Origin: Bradyrhizobium elkanii USDA 76
GTDB taxonomy: Bacteria > Pseudomonadota > Alphaproteobacteria > Rhizobiales > Xanthobacteraceae
Length of the DNA: 64,000 nt
Direction of reading: 5' to 3'
Assembly: GCF_023278185.1 (NCBI RefSeq)
Contig: NZ_CP066357.1
Span: 186,001-250,000 of the forward strand
Shown here: in pieces, positions 1 through 7,821 of the stretch
How positions within the stretch are numbered: position 1 is the stretch's first letter
Layout: every line of letters begins with the position of its first letter
Made by a program: the position numbers and the translations under genes
The notes under the pieces: model-generated
What the model was told of the DNA's origin: nothing
The model's database searches: none
What the model saw: the letters and a program-made list of their open reading frames with translations, nothing else

Positions 1-156
1 CGCTGCGCGCCCATTCCTCGCGCAAGCCAAGAAAGTCGTGCCCGGGCTGCCCTCTACTGCGTGCCGGCCCCTTCGGGGTGCGGGTCGATCGCCTCCGGTC
101 TGTCGCCAGCCATCGAGGCCGCGATGGGCGGCCCGGAAAACTGAAAGGACACGACA
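1..156 (+). promoter_or_regulatory. Conserved leader upstream of the first DUF736 gene (5' side cut by the window edge)
   Basis: This stretch resembles the leader of the second DUF736 gene (about 14338-14490) along most of its length. It carries AAGAAAGTCG at 29-38, which in the second copy is the right arm of a perfect 10-bp stem; the left arm would lie outside the window. The GCTGCGCGC element that forms an inner hairpin in the other copy is also here. Leader conservation beside a paralogous gene suggests a cis-regulatory RNA or a duplicated promoter unit. The function is inferred. Confidence 0.5.
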
Positions 157-468
157 ATGGCGACCATCGGCACCTTCACCTCGACCGGCAACGGCTTCTC
201 CGGCACGGTTCGCACCCTCGCTCTCAATGCCAAAGCCAAGCTAGTTCGGGTCGAGAATCCCTCCGACAAGGGACCGCACTTCCGCATCTTCGCCGGCAAT
301 GTCGAGCTGGGAGCGGCTTGGCAGAAGACCGCCAGGGACACCGAGCGCGATTACCTTTCGGTCAAGCTGGACGATCCGAGCTTCCCGGCTCCGATCTATG
401 CCACCCTGATCGAGGTGGAGCGCCAGGACGGCCTACAGCTCATCTGGTCCCGCCCGAATCGGGATTGA
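157..468 (+). CDS. DUF736 family protein
   Basis: A 103-aa protein starting [16 protein letters not shown], a form typical of the DUF736 family, which is common on rhizobial plasmids and integrative elements. The ATG follows a purine-rich stretch (GAAAGGAC), and the protein has the full usual length of about 100 residues. A paralogue differing at a modest number of positions lies at 14491-14802. The biochemical role of DUF736 is unknown; its linkage to plasmid maintenance and conjugation genes is what the context shows. The family call is safe, the function is not known. Confidence 0.9.
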   Translation: MATIGTFTSTGNGFSGTVRTLALNAKAKLVRVENPSDKGPHFRIFAGNVELGAAWQKTARDTERDYLSVKLDDPSFPAPIYATLIEVERQDGLQLIWSRPNRD

Positions 469-566
469 GGGCCCACGCAACGGCCCCGCCGAAAGGCGGG
501 GCCATTTGCCCGCTGTCACAGCCTCGGCTCACGGGGCCGTGATAGTCCCTGGTGCATGTCATTCAA

Positions 567-577
567 ATGTATTACAT
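567..577. promoter_or_regulatory. Palindrome upstream of the RelBE-like pair (candidate operator)
   Basis: ATGTATTACAT is a perfect palindrome around a central T. It lies 25 bp before the antitoxin ATG, where RelB-type repressors normally autoregulate. The same 11-mer forms the core of a longer palindrome before mobC (20327-20343). Operator function is inferred. Confidence 0.45.
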
Positions 578-601
578 CTAGCTACGAATAAGGAGGTCGC
601 T

Positions 602-910
602 ATGGCTTCGAATGCCTTGGTCCAAACCCGCATCGATGCGGACGTGAAGGAAAAGGCCACTGCGGTTCTGGAAAATATGGGTCTCACGGTATCCGACGCC
701 GTGCGGATCCTGCTGACGCGCACGGCCAATGAAGGGATGCTTCCGCTGGAGCTCGTGAGCAACAGCCAAGCTTACGATACCTGGTTTCGTGAGAAGGTGC
801 GCCAGGCGTTGGCCGACACGCGGCCTGATATCGATGATTCCGAGGTCGAAGCGCATTTCGCACAACGCCGTGCCGCTGCGCTTCGAAAAGCGCCGGAGCA
901 GGAACGGTGA
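602..910 (+). CDS. RelB/DinJ-family antitoxin
   Basis: A 102-aa protein. Residues 1-45 form the ribbon-helix-helix DNA-binding part, starting MASNALVQTRIDADVK and containing the motif GLTVSDAVRILLTR that is characteristic of RelB/DinJ. The C-terminal half would wrap the toxin. The ATG at 602 is chosen over an in-frame upstream start at 506 because a strong AAGGAGG lies 5-6 bases before it. The stop overlaps the toxin GTG start, so the two genes are translationally coupled. It probably represses its own promoter through the palindrome at 567-577. Function is from family resemblance. Confidence 0.88.
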   Translation: MASNALVQTRIDADVKEKATAVLENMGLTVSDAVRILLTRTANEGMLPLELVSNSQAYDTWFREKVRQALADTRPDIDDSEVEAHFAQRRAAALRKAPEQER

Positions 911-1203
911 AACTCGTCTGGTCGCGCTTCGCGTTGTCCGATCGCGACAGCATCTTCAGCTACATCGAGGCCGAGAATCCTCGTGCCGCGGTCCATGTCG
1001 ACGAACAGATTGCGAATGCCGCGCGGCGCCTGCTCGACTTTCCGGATAGCGGTCGGCCGGGCCGTGTCGCTGGGACGCGCGAGTTGGTCATTCCGCGTAC
1101 ATCTTATGTCGCGGCGTACCTGGTCGACGGCGATACCGTTCGCATCTTGCGCGTGCTCCATGGCGCGCAGATGTGGCCTGACGAACTTACCAACGACGAT
1201 TGA
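907..1203 (+). CDS. RelE/ParE-family toxin
   Basis: A 98-aa protein starting at GTG inside the GTGA overlap with the antitoxin stop. It has the RelE/ParE layout: the start MKLVWSRFALSDRDSIFSYI, the basic stretch AARRLLDFPDSGRPGRV, and the C-terminal signature VRILRVLHGAQMWP. The helix pair at the N-terminus and the R-I-L-R-V-L-H-G-A-Q ending resemble ParE-type toxins. It may act as a gyrase poison or as a ribosome-dependent RNase; the sequence alone does not decide. Together with the antitoxin it is a plausible post-segregational stability module for the replicon. Confidence 0.85.
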   Translation: MKLVWSRFALSDRDSIFSYIEAENPRAAVHVDEQIANAARRLLDFPDSGRPGRVAGTRELVIPRTSYVAAYLVDGDTVRILRVLHGAQMWPDELTNDD

Positions 1204-1492
1204 GGCGGCTCCGTACAGTATCGTGCGACCAGCTGGACGAGCAAGTTTCGATTTATCGCTTATATCGTAGGTTGGCTACGATAAGTACGATCAAACTAAA
1301 TCTTCAAGCCTTCGTCTCGCGTGCGTGCCGGGCGAATAAAGGCCTAGGTCAGCGTCTCGAGCGTGACCGGAGTTTTCGTCACCCTCGGGCGCTGGGAACG
1401 GCCGCTGCGCTGGATTCAACCGCGCGGCATTTTTGTTGGTGCCTTATTGAGACGGTCTTTCAGCCGAGCGTTCACAGCACGGACTTTCGCCT
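1204..1492. other. Intergenic stretch with one small stem-loop
   Basis: No gene is supported here. TATCGTAG and CTACGATA (1263-1283) form a perfect 8-bp stem with a 5-base loop 60 bases after the toxin stop. It has no following T tract, so it is an uncertain terminator or an operator. Confidence 0.35.
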
Positions 1493-2692
1493 CTACAGGA
1501 CGCCCCACGCCCGGTAGCGTCCCCGCCCGGTCGCCTCGCGCAGGCCGAGCTCGGCGACCAGGTTTTGGGCAGCACGGGGAGTGATCCCGAGTTCCGCCGC
1601 GATCATGCCCGCCGAGACGATCGGCCTCGTCAGCACGTAATCGAGGAGAGCCGGCAGTTTTGAAGTGGCGCGACGGCCGGCGAGTTTTCGGGCGAGCAGG
1701 TTTCTGGTCATCAGCCAGCGGTCGTGATCCTTGCGGCCAGACTCGGCGGCGGCCGTCATGGCCTCTAGGTGCACGACCAAACGCGCTGCGACGTCGCGCG
1801 GCCGCCGGCGCTCACGCGGAATGCTTTTCAGCCCAGCATGCAGGCACGGCAGATGCGATCGCGTTTTGCCGCGGTCTCTCAACAATGCCGCGGCGAGCAG
1901 GCGGCCGAGCCAAGGCGTGTGCTCGAGCGGTTCGATCTCACCCCAGGCGTCGGCGGCAATTGCCCCCGCCAGGGTCGGCGGCAAGCCGCGAGTCTGGTCG
2001 ATCACATCGCGCCAGTGATCGAGGCGTTCCTCCTCATCCCAGTCGGGATCGTAGATGAGAGAATCCCGCTCCGGCCGAAACCGAGTCTCGTCGGCAAGCC
2101 TGCGCTCAGCCCTGGCGTTTGCGGCGTCGACGGCAGCGAAGGCGGAGGCCAAATGGGGATCAGCCTCGATGGCACCGAGCGGCTCTTCGAGATCCACCTC
2201 GTCCCGCTCGCCGTCCTCGGCGAGCTCAAAACTTCCCTTACCTTCCTTCCGATTGGTCCTCTCCTCTTCTCGCTCGCCCCGCCCGCGGAGGCTGGAGAGC
2301 CCCGGAGCCGACAGCGCCCAACCGGGCTTCGCCTCGGCGATGCGCCGACGGGCGCGCAGCACAGCGTGAGCGCGAGTCAGTTCATGGGTGGGAGCGCGAA
2401 CGTCCATGCCCGCATCGTGGAGGACGAGGTCATCGAGGTGGACAAGTTCGCCGTCCAGCCACAGACTGGCGCAGGCATCGGTGAAGTGTGTCCGACTGAT
2501 TGCGCCGTCGCGGATTGGGCTTTTGGCCAGCCGCTCGTCGAAGCGGGCCACAGCATCCTCGGCGGCGGCAAGCGGCCCGGCGAGCTGGACCCAGGGCAGC
2601 GGATCGGGGATTTTGTAGGTGGACGGCAAGGTCCTGATAACCTTATTGGGAATCAGCGAAACGGAAGCTAACATGGCTTTCGCTTCCGTCAT
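1493..2692 (-). CDS. DUF1612 / RHE_PE00001-type plasmid protein with a C-terminal helix-turn-helix
   Basis: A 399-aa protein of the type annotated as RHE_PE00001 or DUF1612 in rhizobial plasmids. The N-terminal half contains the family-like stretch FTDACASLWLDGELVHLDDLVLHDAG. The middle is acidic and low in complexity (about residues 140-175). The last 50 residues resemble a winged helix or HTH (LTRPIVSAGMIAAELGITPRAAQNLVAELGL). The role is unknown; a DNA-binding plasmid function is inferred from the HTH and from proximity to repABC. An ATG at 2692 is used; an internal Met six codons later is also possible. Confidence 0.8.
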   Translation of the reverse strand: MTEAKAMLASVSLIPNKVIRTLPSTYKIPDPLPWVQLAGPLAAAEDAVARFDERLAKSPIRDGAISRTHFTDACASLWLDGELVHLDDLVLHDAGMDVRAPTHELTRAHAVLRARRRIAEAKPGWALSAPGLSSLRGRGEREEERTNRKEGKGSFELAEDGERDEVDLEEPLGAIEADPHLASAFAAVDAANARAERRLADETRFRPERDSLIYDPDWDEEERLDHWRDVIDQTRGLPPTLAGAIAADAWGEIEPLEHTPWLGRLLAAALLRDRGKTRSHLPCLHAGLKSIPRERRRPRDVAARLVVHLEAMTAAAESGRKDHDRWLMTRNLLARKLAGRRATSKLPALLDYVLTRPIVSAGMIAAELGITPRAAQNLVAELGLREATGRGRYRAWGVL

Positions 2693-2979
2693 AGCGACGT
2701 CGGTTGCGGACTGTCCGCTTGCAACTCAACGAGCTGTTCTGGCGAGGTCAAGCCAGGCTAGCACCGGTCGGCGCCAAACCGCCGAGAAAGATGCGCCGCT
2801 GGTCAGCTCCCCTGCCCTCTTCCGACCCCGTCGACCGCCGTCCGCTTAGAGTCCTCGTCGGCCAGGTCGACTGTCGTCGTGGCTATCGGGCTGGCTTCCG
2901 AGCGCAGGCTCGGTGGCTTCGCGCGAATCAACGTTCATTACTTCTGCCACGCTCAGGCTCGCTTCGATAGTCGCGCTTG

Positions 2980-3375
2980 TCAGGCCGCCTCGATGTCGGT
3001 CTGCGGAAAATCGGCGCCCTTGAACATCAGCGGTTCACCGAGATGGCGGGCGCAGGCGTAGGCGAAACAGTCCCCAAAATTGAGCCGTGCCGGGTGTCGA
3101 CCCTTGCCGTAGCGGTCGTATGCTTTGAGCGCGATGCGGGCTGTTTCGGGCGCCACGTTCACCATTTTGATTTCCATCAGCGCGAGATAGCTCTCGACCG
3201 CTTCGGCCGCCGCGGCGATCGGCAGATCGAGCACGCGGGCGATGGCAATCGCCGCCTCCCACACGGCCAGCGGCGAGGTCAACCGCGTTGTGCTTTGCTG
3301 CACGCGCGCCAGCAACTCGCGCGCCTCGTCTTCGTTGGTCAGCATCGCGGTGAGCGCCGAAGCGTCGATGAACAT
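2980..3375 (-). CDS. vapC: VapC-family PIN-domain ribonuclease toxin
   Basis: A 131-aa PIN domain. The acidic quartet is visible: Asp4 (MFIDAS), Glu40 (AVWEAA), Asp102 (LNFGDCFAYA) and Asp122 (KGADF). This is complete for a Mg-dependent endoribonuclease. The ATG at 3375 is favoured over an upstream start because it overlaps the antitoxin stop in TGATG, the usual coupled arrangement. It is transcribed leftward after vapB and probably acts as an addiction toxin cutting tRNA or rRNA (family knowledge). Confidence 0.9.
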   Translation of the reverse strand: MFIDASALTAMLTNEDEARELLARVQQSTTRLTSPLAVWEAAIAIARVLDLPIAAAAEAVESYLALMEIKMVNVAPETARIALKAYDRYGKGRHPARLNFGDCFAYACARHLGEPLMFKGADFPQTDIEAA

Positions 3376-3620
3376 CAGGAATCCTCGTACAGGCTGTCGC
3401 GGAACGCCTTGTCGGCGGCTTTGCCGCTCTGCGGGTTGCCCTTCGCCCTCAAATCGCGACAAAACTGGACGCCCAGGTCGACCAAGGACGGCCTGCCCTG
3501 CTCGCGTTCGAGTTCATGGGCGAGCGCGGTGTGTACGGCCTCGGTCAGTCCGATTTTCTTTAACGCCGCGACCCTGCGGGCCAGCGCGTCGGTCTCGGGA
3601 TTCTTGATATGGAAGGCCAT
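3375..3620 (-). CDS. vapB: VapB-family antitoxin
   Basis: An 81-aa protein starting MAFHIKNPETDALARRVAAL, typical of the transcription-factor-like VapB antitoxins paired with PIN toxins in Rhizobiales. The C-terminal part is charged and probably blocks the toxin active site. Its stop shares one base with the vapC start. The promoter region contains an 8-bp inverted repeat (3644-3673), consistent with autorepression by the VapBC complex. Family assignment is from sequence pattern; binding is inferred. Confidence 0.87.
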   Translation of the reverse strand: MAFHIKNPETDALARRVAALKKIGLTEAVHTALAHELEREQGRPSLVDLGVQFCRDLRAKGNPQSGKAADKAFRDSLYEDS

Positions 3621-3643
3621 CCGGCGCTCCTCTAGCGCGCATC

Positions 3644-3673
3644 GTGTATCCCTATATAACATTCCGGATACAC
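3644..3673 (-). promoter_or_regulatory. Candidate VapBC operator
   Basis: GTGTATCC and GGATACAC form perfect 8-bp arms around an AT-rich 14-bp centre (ctatataacattcc). It lies 24-53 bases upstream of the vapB ATG and probably covers the -10 region. Confidence 0.5.
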
Positions 3674-3921
3674 CGCGTGAAGGCTGGTTACTCTCGGAAA
3701 TCTGATGGAGAAGGTTGTAAGAGCGCACGGAGGCCGTAGACTTCTATGGTTAGCATTGTGTGAATGCCATCCTCGGGCCTTCCGGGCGCTTTTTCCCATC
3801 AAGACCACGCCATCATCTGGACGGGGGGCCGAGGACGACCTCGTCCCGGCTCCTGAATTCATCAGCGCGCGGATCAACGAGGGCCCGAAAGGCGCGCGTC
3901 GACGGCTGGACGGCACAGATT

Positions 3922-3937
3922 GTTGTCAGCTGACAAC
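3922..3937. promoter_or_regulatory. parS: parS site 1 (RepB binding)
   Basis: GTTGTCAGCTGACAAC is a perfect 16-bp palindrome and fits the repABC parS pattern GTTNNCNGCNGNNAAC. Confidence 0.85.
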
Positions 3938-3966
3938 ATCCATTTGCTTGGTAGGCCCAGGCTCTT

Positions 3967-3982
3967 GTTGTCAGCTGACAAC
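3967..3982. promoter_or_regulatory. parS: parS site 2 (RepB binding)
   Basis: An exact copy of the 16-bp palindrome. Here the symmetry extends to 20 bp with flanking TT and AA. Its start is 45 bp from the start of site 1. Confidence 0.85.
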
Positions 3983-4167
3983 AATCCTCCAGGGCCGGTT
4001 GCGACCTGAGACCGCAGCGCGAGGCGACTCTCAGCTCCCGATCGGCCTCATGGGAGTCACGCGAACCCGCGAGATTAGATTATAGATCCGCCTTGCGGCC
4101 TGCTGATGGAGTGCCGTCCTGAACTGGATGCTGTGGATCAGCTTCCTGACAGGCCGAATCGGGGCGT

Positions 4168-4281
4168 GAGCTCAGCCTGCTCTTCGGCTCGTTCTTCCCG
4201 ACGATCTACGGCCATGGCTCGACCCCGATGCCGGCCGTGATCACGCAAGGTCCGGCGGCGCCTCCGCCTGCCCGACCGTGA
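4168..4281 (+). pseudogene. Possible degraded C-terminal gene fragment
   Basis: The plus-strand frame from 4168 to a TGA at 4279-4281 gives a hydrophobic, protein-like stretch ending in a proline-alanine-rich tail (QGPAAPPPARP). A hydrophobic segment (VLNWMLWISFLTGRIGA) sits just upstream in another frame, as expected for a decayed membrane protein gene. The parent family is not recognised. Confidence 0.2.
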
Positions 4282-4318
4282 GCCGCCAGCCTGTTGCGCA
4301 GGTCTGGACTAAGAGGAT

Positions 4319-4334
4319 GTTGTCAGCTGACAAC
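4319..4334. promoter_or_regulatory. parS: parS site 3 (RepB binding)
   Basis: An exact copy of GTTGTCAGCTGACAAC, 1.08 kb upstream of the repA start. Confidence 0.85.
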
Positions 4335-5218
4335 AGTCTGTGCGGCGTCCCCTATGGGACTACTTCCCCCTGCGATCGAAACGTTACGCTTAGGGAGAGA
4401 TCCGATGCGGCGCGCTTGCCTCGAACTCGAAGGTCGGGATGCTATCGCGGGCAGCTGGACGCCAGACGTTAAGATTGGGCTCCGGCCCGGCGCGAGGTCG
4501 ATCTGCCGCACGGCCGCGTCGGTGAAGGTGTTGGCCTAACTGCGCATTGGCCCCCTTCGGCGAAACAGGTCGCACGAGCGGCCGATGAGGAGGGGCCCCG
4601 CAGCGCAGGGTGGTGGCCGGCCTTGCGGCTGTTGATCCGGGAACAGCGAGCGCCAATGACCGGAGTGCACCTCCGTCGATTACTCTATGCTTGTTCGTTC
4701 GGCTGATTGGCGGAGACTTATTACCGTGTGGGCTTGCTTGTTGACCTGGCGAGCGGCGGCCCAGCGGAGTGCCGCAGTGGCGCGTCGATCCACACTGCGA
4801 TGGCCCGGCGCGCTGCGGGACCTGGCGAACCAGCCCCACAAGATCCGGACGCTCACCACCGGCTCCGGCGCTTCAACCTGACGGGGAGGACGCTTTTCGG
4901 GGAGCCGTCGGTTCTGGGTATCGGGTGCGAACGACCCTGCCTTACGAGGGATACGATCCTCCGGGGGCAACGGCTTGCTGGCACGGGGAATAGAGATACC
5001 CACGCGGCATGGATCGACCGCTCTTCAAGCGCTGGTGCACGCTGAGTCGACCCCAGAAGCGAGGGTTTGCCGCGCATGGAAAGAGGCCCCGGCGCATCCG
5101 CACGATAGCAACACTGATCGGAGCAGCGGCTGGCATCGTACGAATGACGCTTGTGGAATCCAGGCGGCCTCGCCGAATCGCGCTATAGTAGAGGCTCCCC
5201 CGGCTGGCCGGGGCCATT

Positions 5219-5234
5219 GTTGTCAGCTGACAAC
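5219..5234. promoter_or_regulatory. parS: parS site 4 (RepB binding)
   Basis: An exact copy of GTTGTCAGCTGACAAC, 160 bp upstream of the repA start codon. It is close enough to affect repA promoter activity when RepB is bound (inference). Confidence 0.85.
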
Positions 5235-5340
5235 AGGGCGACGCGTCCAAAAAGCCGCTGCTCGCAGTTGGGCACGCCATCGAGCGTTAAGAACTCGTTA
5301 ACCCTTTATTTCTTGCTCAAATCATAGAATCGTGGCCATC

Positions 5341-5387
5341 TCTCAAGACGGATATTAGGCGTCTGACGCGCAGAAACCGTCTTGAGA
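5341..5387 (+). promoter_or_regulatory. Inverted repeat in the repA leader (operator or RBS hairpin)
   Basis: TCTCAAGACGG (5341-5351) and CCGTCTTGAGA (5377-5387) are perfect 11-bp arms with a 25-bp centre. The right arm runs into the repA ribosome-binding site (GAGAAGG, 5384-5390). It is either an autorepression operator for RepA or an mRNA hairpin that hides the Shine-Dalgarno. Confidence 0.55.
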
Positions 5388-5393
5388 AGGCAA

Positions 5394-6608
5394 ATGACGA
5401 CCTTAGCGGAAGATACGGTTACGATGAGCGAGACTGCGTCTGCGCGGATCTCTCGGCATGCCGGCATTCTTTCCGGCCAGCTTCGCTCGCTCGCGACGAC
5501 ACTGTTCCCGCCCTCAGCAAGCAAATCGCTCCGGTCGTTCACCTCAGGGGAGGTTGCGCGAATTGCCGGCGTGTCCGATGGATACCTTCGCCAGCTCTCT
5601 CTCGACGGACTTGGACCGACCCCAGCGACGGGGATCGGGGGGCGACGGTCTTACACTCTGGCCCAAATTCATGAGCTGCGCGGGTATCTGGCGACCGCGC
5701 GGCCCCGAGAAGCACTGGAATTTCTCCCGCGCCGGCGCCCGGGCGACAAGCTCCAAATCATCACCGTCGCGAACTTCAAAGGCGGCTCCGCCAAGACGAC
5801 GACGGCATTGTATCTTTCGCAATACCTCGCCCTTGCCGGCTTTAGGGTCCTCGCGATTGACCTCGATCCGCAGGCTTCGCTGTCAGCAATGTTCGGGTAC
5901 CAACCCGAGTTCGACATCGGAGCGAACGAAACCCTCTACGGCGCCATACGGTATGACGAGCACCGGCGGCCAATGCACGAGGTCATTCGGCCGACCTATT
6001 TTGACGGGATAGGTCTCGTGCCCGGCAATCTCGAGCTCATGGAGTTCGAGCACACCACACCTCGAGCCATGGTCGAGCGGCGTGAACGCGGGCACGACCT
6101 GTTCTTTCGTCGCGTCGCCAGCGCGATCGACCAGGTCGCCGACGACTATGACGTCGTGGTCGTCGACTGCCCACCCCAACTTGGTTACTTGACCATGGGC
6201 GCGCTAAACGCGGCGACCGCGATGCTCGTGACCATCCATCCTCAGATGGTCGATGTTGCGTCCATGAGCCAATTTCTCCTCATGACGTCGGACCTCATGT
6301 CCGTCATCGAGGAAGCTGGCGGGCGACTCGATCACGATTTCATCCGGTACGTCATCACGCGTCACGATCCCAATGACGTGCCCGAAGCTCAAATCGTGGC
6401 TCTCCTCCGGACTCTTTTTGGATCGGATGTGCTTCAGGCCACAGTGTGGAAATCGACCGCGATCGCCAATGCTGGTCTCACCAAGCAATCACTTTACGAG
6501 CTGGAGCGCGGCGCCGTAGGGCGGGGCGCCTACGACCGGGCATTGGAATCGGTCGACGCGGTCAATGCCGAAATCGCGCAACTTCTCAAGAAGGTGTGGG
6601 GTCGATGA
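5394..6608 (+). CDS. repA: RepA, ParA-type partition ATPase of a repABC replicon
   Basis: A 404-aa protein. An N-terminal MerR-like HTH (about residues 45-80: SGEVARIAGVSDGYLRQL) precedes a deviant Walker A ATPase motif KGGSAKTT at residues 129-136. Later come DLDPQASLSAMFGY and VVVDCPPQLGYLTMGAL, the Walker A' and B regions of ParA proteins. RepA drives plasmid segregation with RepB and represses the operon. The ATG at 5394 is preferred to a TTG at 5382 because AGAAGG lies just before it. It is the first gene of repABC and overlaps repB by ATGA. Length and order are normal. Confidence 0.97.
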   Translation: MTTLAEDTVTMSETASARISRHAGILSGQLRSLATTLFPPSASKSLRSFTSGEVARIAGVSDGYLRQLSLDGLGPTPATGIGGRRSYTLAQIHELRGYLATARPREALEFLPRRRPGDKLQIITVANFKGGSAKTTTALYLSQYLALAGFRVLAIDLDPQASLSAMFGYQPEFDIGANETLYGAIRYDEHRRPMHEVIRPTYFDGIGLVPGNLELMEFEHTTPRAMVERRERGHDLFFRRVASAIDQVADDYDVVVVDCPPQLGYLTMGALNAATAMLVTIHPQMVDVASMSQFLLMTSDLMSVIEEAGGRLDHDFIRYVITRHDPNDVPEAQIVALLRTLFGSDVLQATVWKSTAIANAGLTKQSLYELERGAVGRGAYDRALESVDAVNAEIAQLLKKVWGR

Positions 6609-7624
6609 GCAAACGTACTGACACCATCAAGAGCCTTTTCACGGCCCCGCAGTCACCTGCGTTGTCAGCTGACAACGTGCCGGGAGCCTTGCCACGGGTC
6701 TCGTCCGGCTCAGTCCGCTCGTTGAAGGACACTTTTTCCGGAGTTGAGAAAGAGAACGAGGAGCTGCGTGAAAGGATTGCCTCCGGGGCGATGATCCTTG
6801 AAATCGACCCCTCGCTTATCGATCCGTCACCGCTAGCCGACCGGTTTCGCGACCAGGATGACAGCTCGTTCGAGGCACTTAAGCAGTCGATCGCACAGCG
6901 TGGTCAAGAGGTGCCCGTTCTCGTTCGGGAGCATCCTGAAGCAAAAGGGCGCTACCAGAGTGCGTATGGTCACCGCCGCGTCCGCGCCACTCGCGAACTA
7001 GGCATTTCGGTCAAAGCGATCCTGCGAGCGCTGTCAGATGAAGCGCTCGTCGTGGCGCAAGGACTCGAGAACGCACCACGCGAAGATCTGAGTTTCATTG
7101 AGCGCGCCACCTTCGCGATGCATATCGAAGATGCCGGGCATAGCCGGTCAATCGTGCAAGATGCGTTGTCGATCGATCGTGCGGAGGCCTCGAAACTCCT
7201 TGCCGTGGCCCGGTCAGTTCCAACCGATGTTATTCAAGCAATCGGGAAGGCTCCGAAAGTTGGCCGCGGTCGCTGGCAGTCATTCGCTGAATTGATCAAG
7301 GATGCCGCGGCGCTCAAACGTGTCAGAACGGCGATCGCTGAACCGAAATTTGCAGAGCGAGAAACCGACGCCCGGTTTCTTGCCGCATTCACAGCGGCAA
7401 GCCGTCCATCCTCTGCGGGGACATCGAAGGCTTCCGAAGAGAAGCCGGTCTTTTCCGTATCCGGCGACAAGATTGCGCACGTGCGTCAGGCCGAGCGCGA
7501 ATTGAAGCTTACCCTTGACAAGAATGTCTCGGCGACATTCGCGGCATTTCTTGTCGACCAGCTCCCGGCGCTGTTCGAGGCCTTTTCCAAGACGAGCAGT
7601 GGTCAGGAAACTACCGAGGCCTGA
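6605..7624 (+). CDS. repB: RepB, ParB-type centromere-binding protein
   Basis: A 339-aa protein with a typical RepB start (MSKRTDTIKSLFTAP), a ParB nuclease-like domain (LIDPSPLADRF, QSAYGHRRVRATRELG), a central HTH (SIVQDALSIDRAEASKLLAVA) and a C-terminal dimerization region. It binds the parS palindromes and, with RepA, partitions the replicon. The start overlaps the repA stop (ATGA), as in other repABC operons. A fifth parS lies inside its own coding sequence (6661-6676), within codons 19-24. It is intact. Confidence 0.97.
   Translation: MSKRTDTIKSLFTAPQSPALSADNVPGALPRVSSGSVRSLKDTFSGVEKENEELRERIASGAMILEIDPSLIDPSPLADRFRDQDDSSFEALKQSIAQRGQEVPVLVREHPEAKGRYQSAYGHRRVRATRELGISVKAILRALSDEALVVAQGLENAPREDLSFIERATFAMHIEDAGHSRSIVQDALSIDRAEASKLLAVARSVPTDVIQAIGKAPKVGRGRWQSFAELIKDAAALKRVRTAIAEPKFAERETDARFLAAFTAASRPSSAGTSKASEEKPVFSVSGDKIAHVRQAERELKLTLDKNVSATFAAFLVDQLPALFEAFSKTSSGQETTEA
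6661..6676. promoter_or_regulatory. parS: parS site 5, inside repB
   Basis: GTTGTCAGCTGACAAC occurs again within the repB coding sequence. It is read as part of codons for Leu-Ser-Ala-Asp-Asn, so the protein sequence is constrained by the site. Confidence 0.8.
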
Positions 7625-7664
7625 CGGCCTCGTCCCGTAAACACGAACCAGGAGCAGACAAGGC

Positions 7665-7722
7665 AAAAGAAAAAGGCCCCCGAAACGGAGTTCCGGAAGC
7701 CCTTCTCTTCAAGTTTGGCGAC
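7665..7722 (-). ncRNA. Counter-transcribed antisense RNA (ctRNA, incompatibility determinant)
   Basis: The repB-repC gap of repABC operons encodes a short antisense RNA that limits repC expression. On the minus strand a 12-bp stem with G-U pairs and a 3-base loop (7675-7701) is followed by TTTTTCTTTT, a good intrinsic terminator. A TTGACT -35-like box (7755-7750) lies at the right distance upstream, giving a transcript of about 55 nt. The -10 is weak and the 5' end is estimated. It should control copy number and incompatibility. Confidence 0.7.
7675..7701 (-). terminator. Intrinsic terminator of the ctRNA
   Basis: Arms GGCCCCCGAAAC and GTTCCGGAAGCC (plus-strand reading) pair over 12 positions with wobble, followed on the minus strand by a T-rich run at 7674-7665. 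In the repC mRNA the same sequence can form the attenuation hairpin. Confidence 0.7.
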
Positions 7723-7821
7723 TGACAGAGAATCACTTTCGCGAATCGCAGTCAAGAGTTTCTACGCGATTTTATCGTCGTTTCGGCGAGCAGGTTTCCT
7801 TTGCCCAGCTGAGGCAAAGAC

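Larger units (their letters stand above)
3674..5340. other. Non-coding centromere region upstream of repABC
   Basis: About 1.7 kb without a convincing gene. It contains four of the five parS palindromes (3922, 3967, 4319, 5219). The many short open frames have no consistent coding signature. A possible degraded C-terminal fragment reads LSLLFGSFFPTIYGHGS on the plus strand and ends at 4281; its parent gene is not recognised. The region most likely serves as the centromere and promoter zone of the replicon. Confidence 0.6.
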
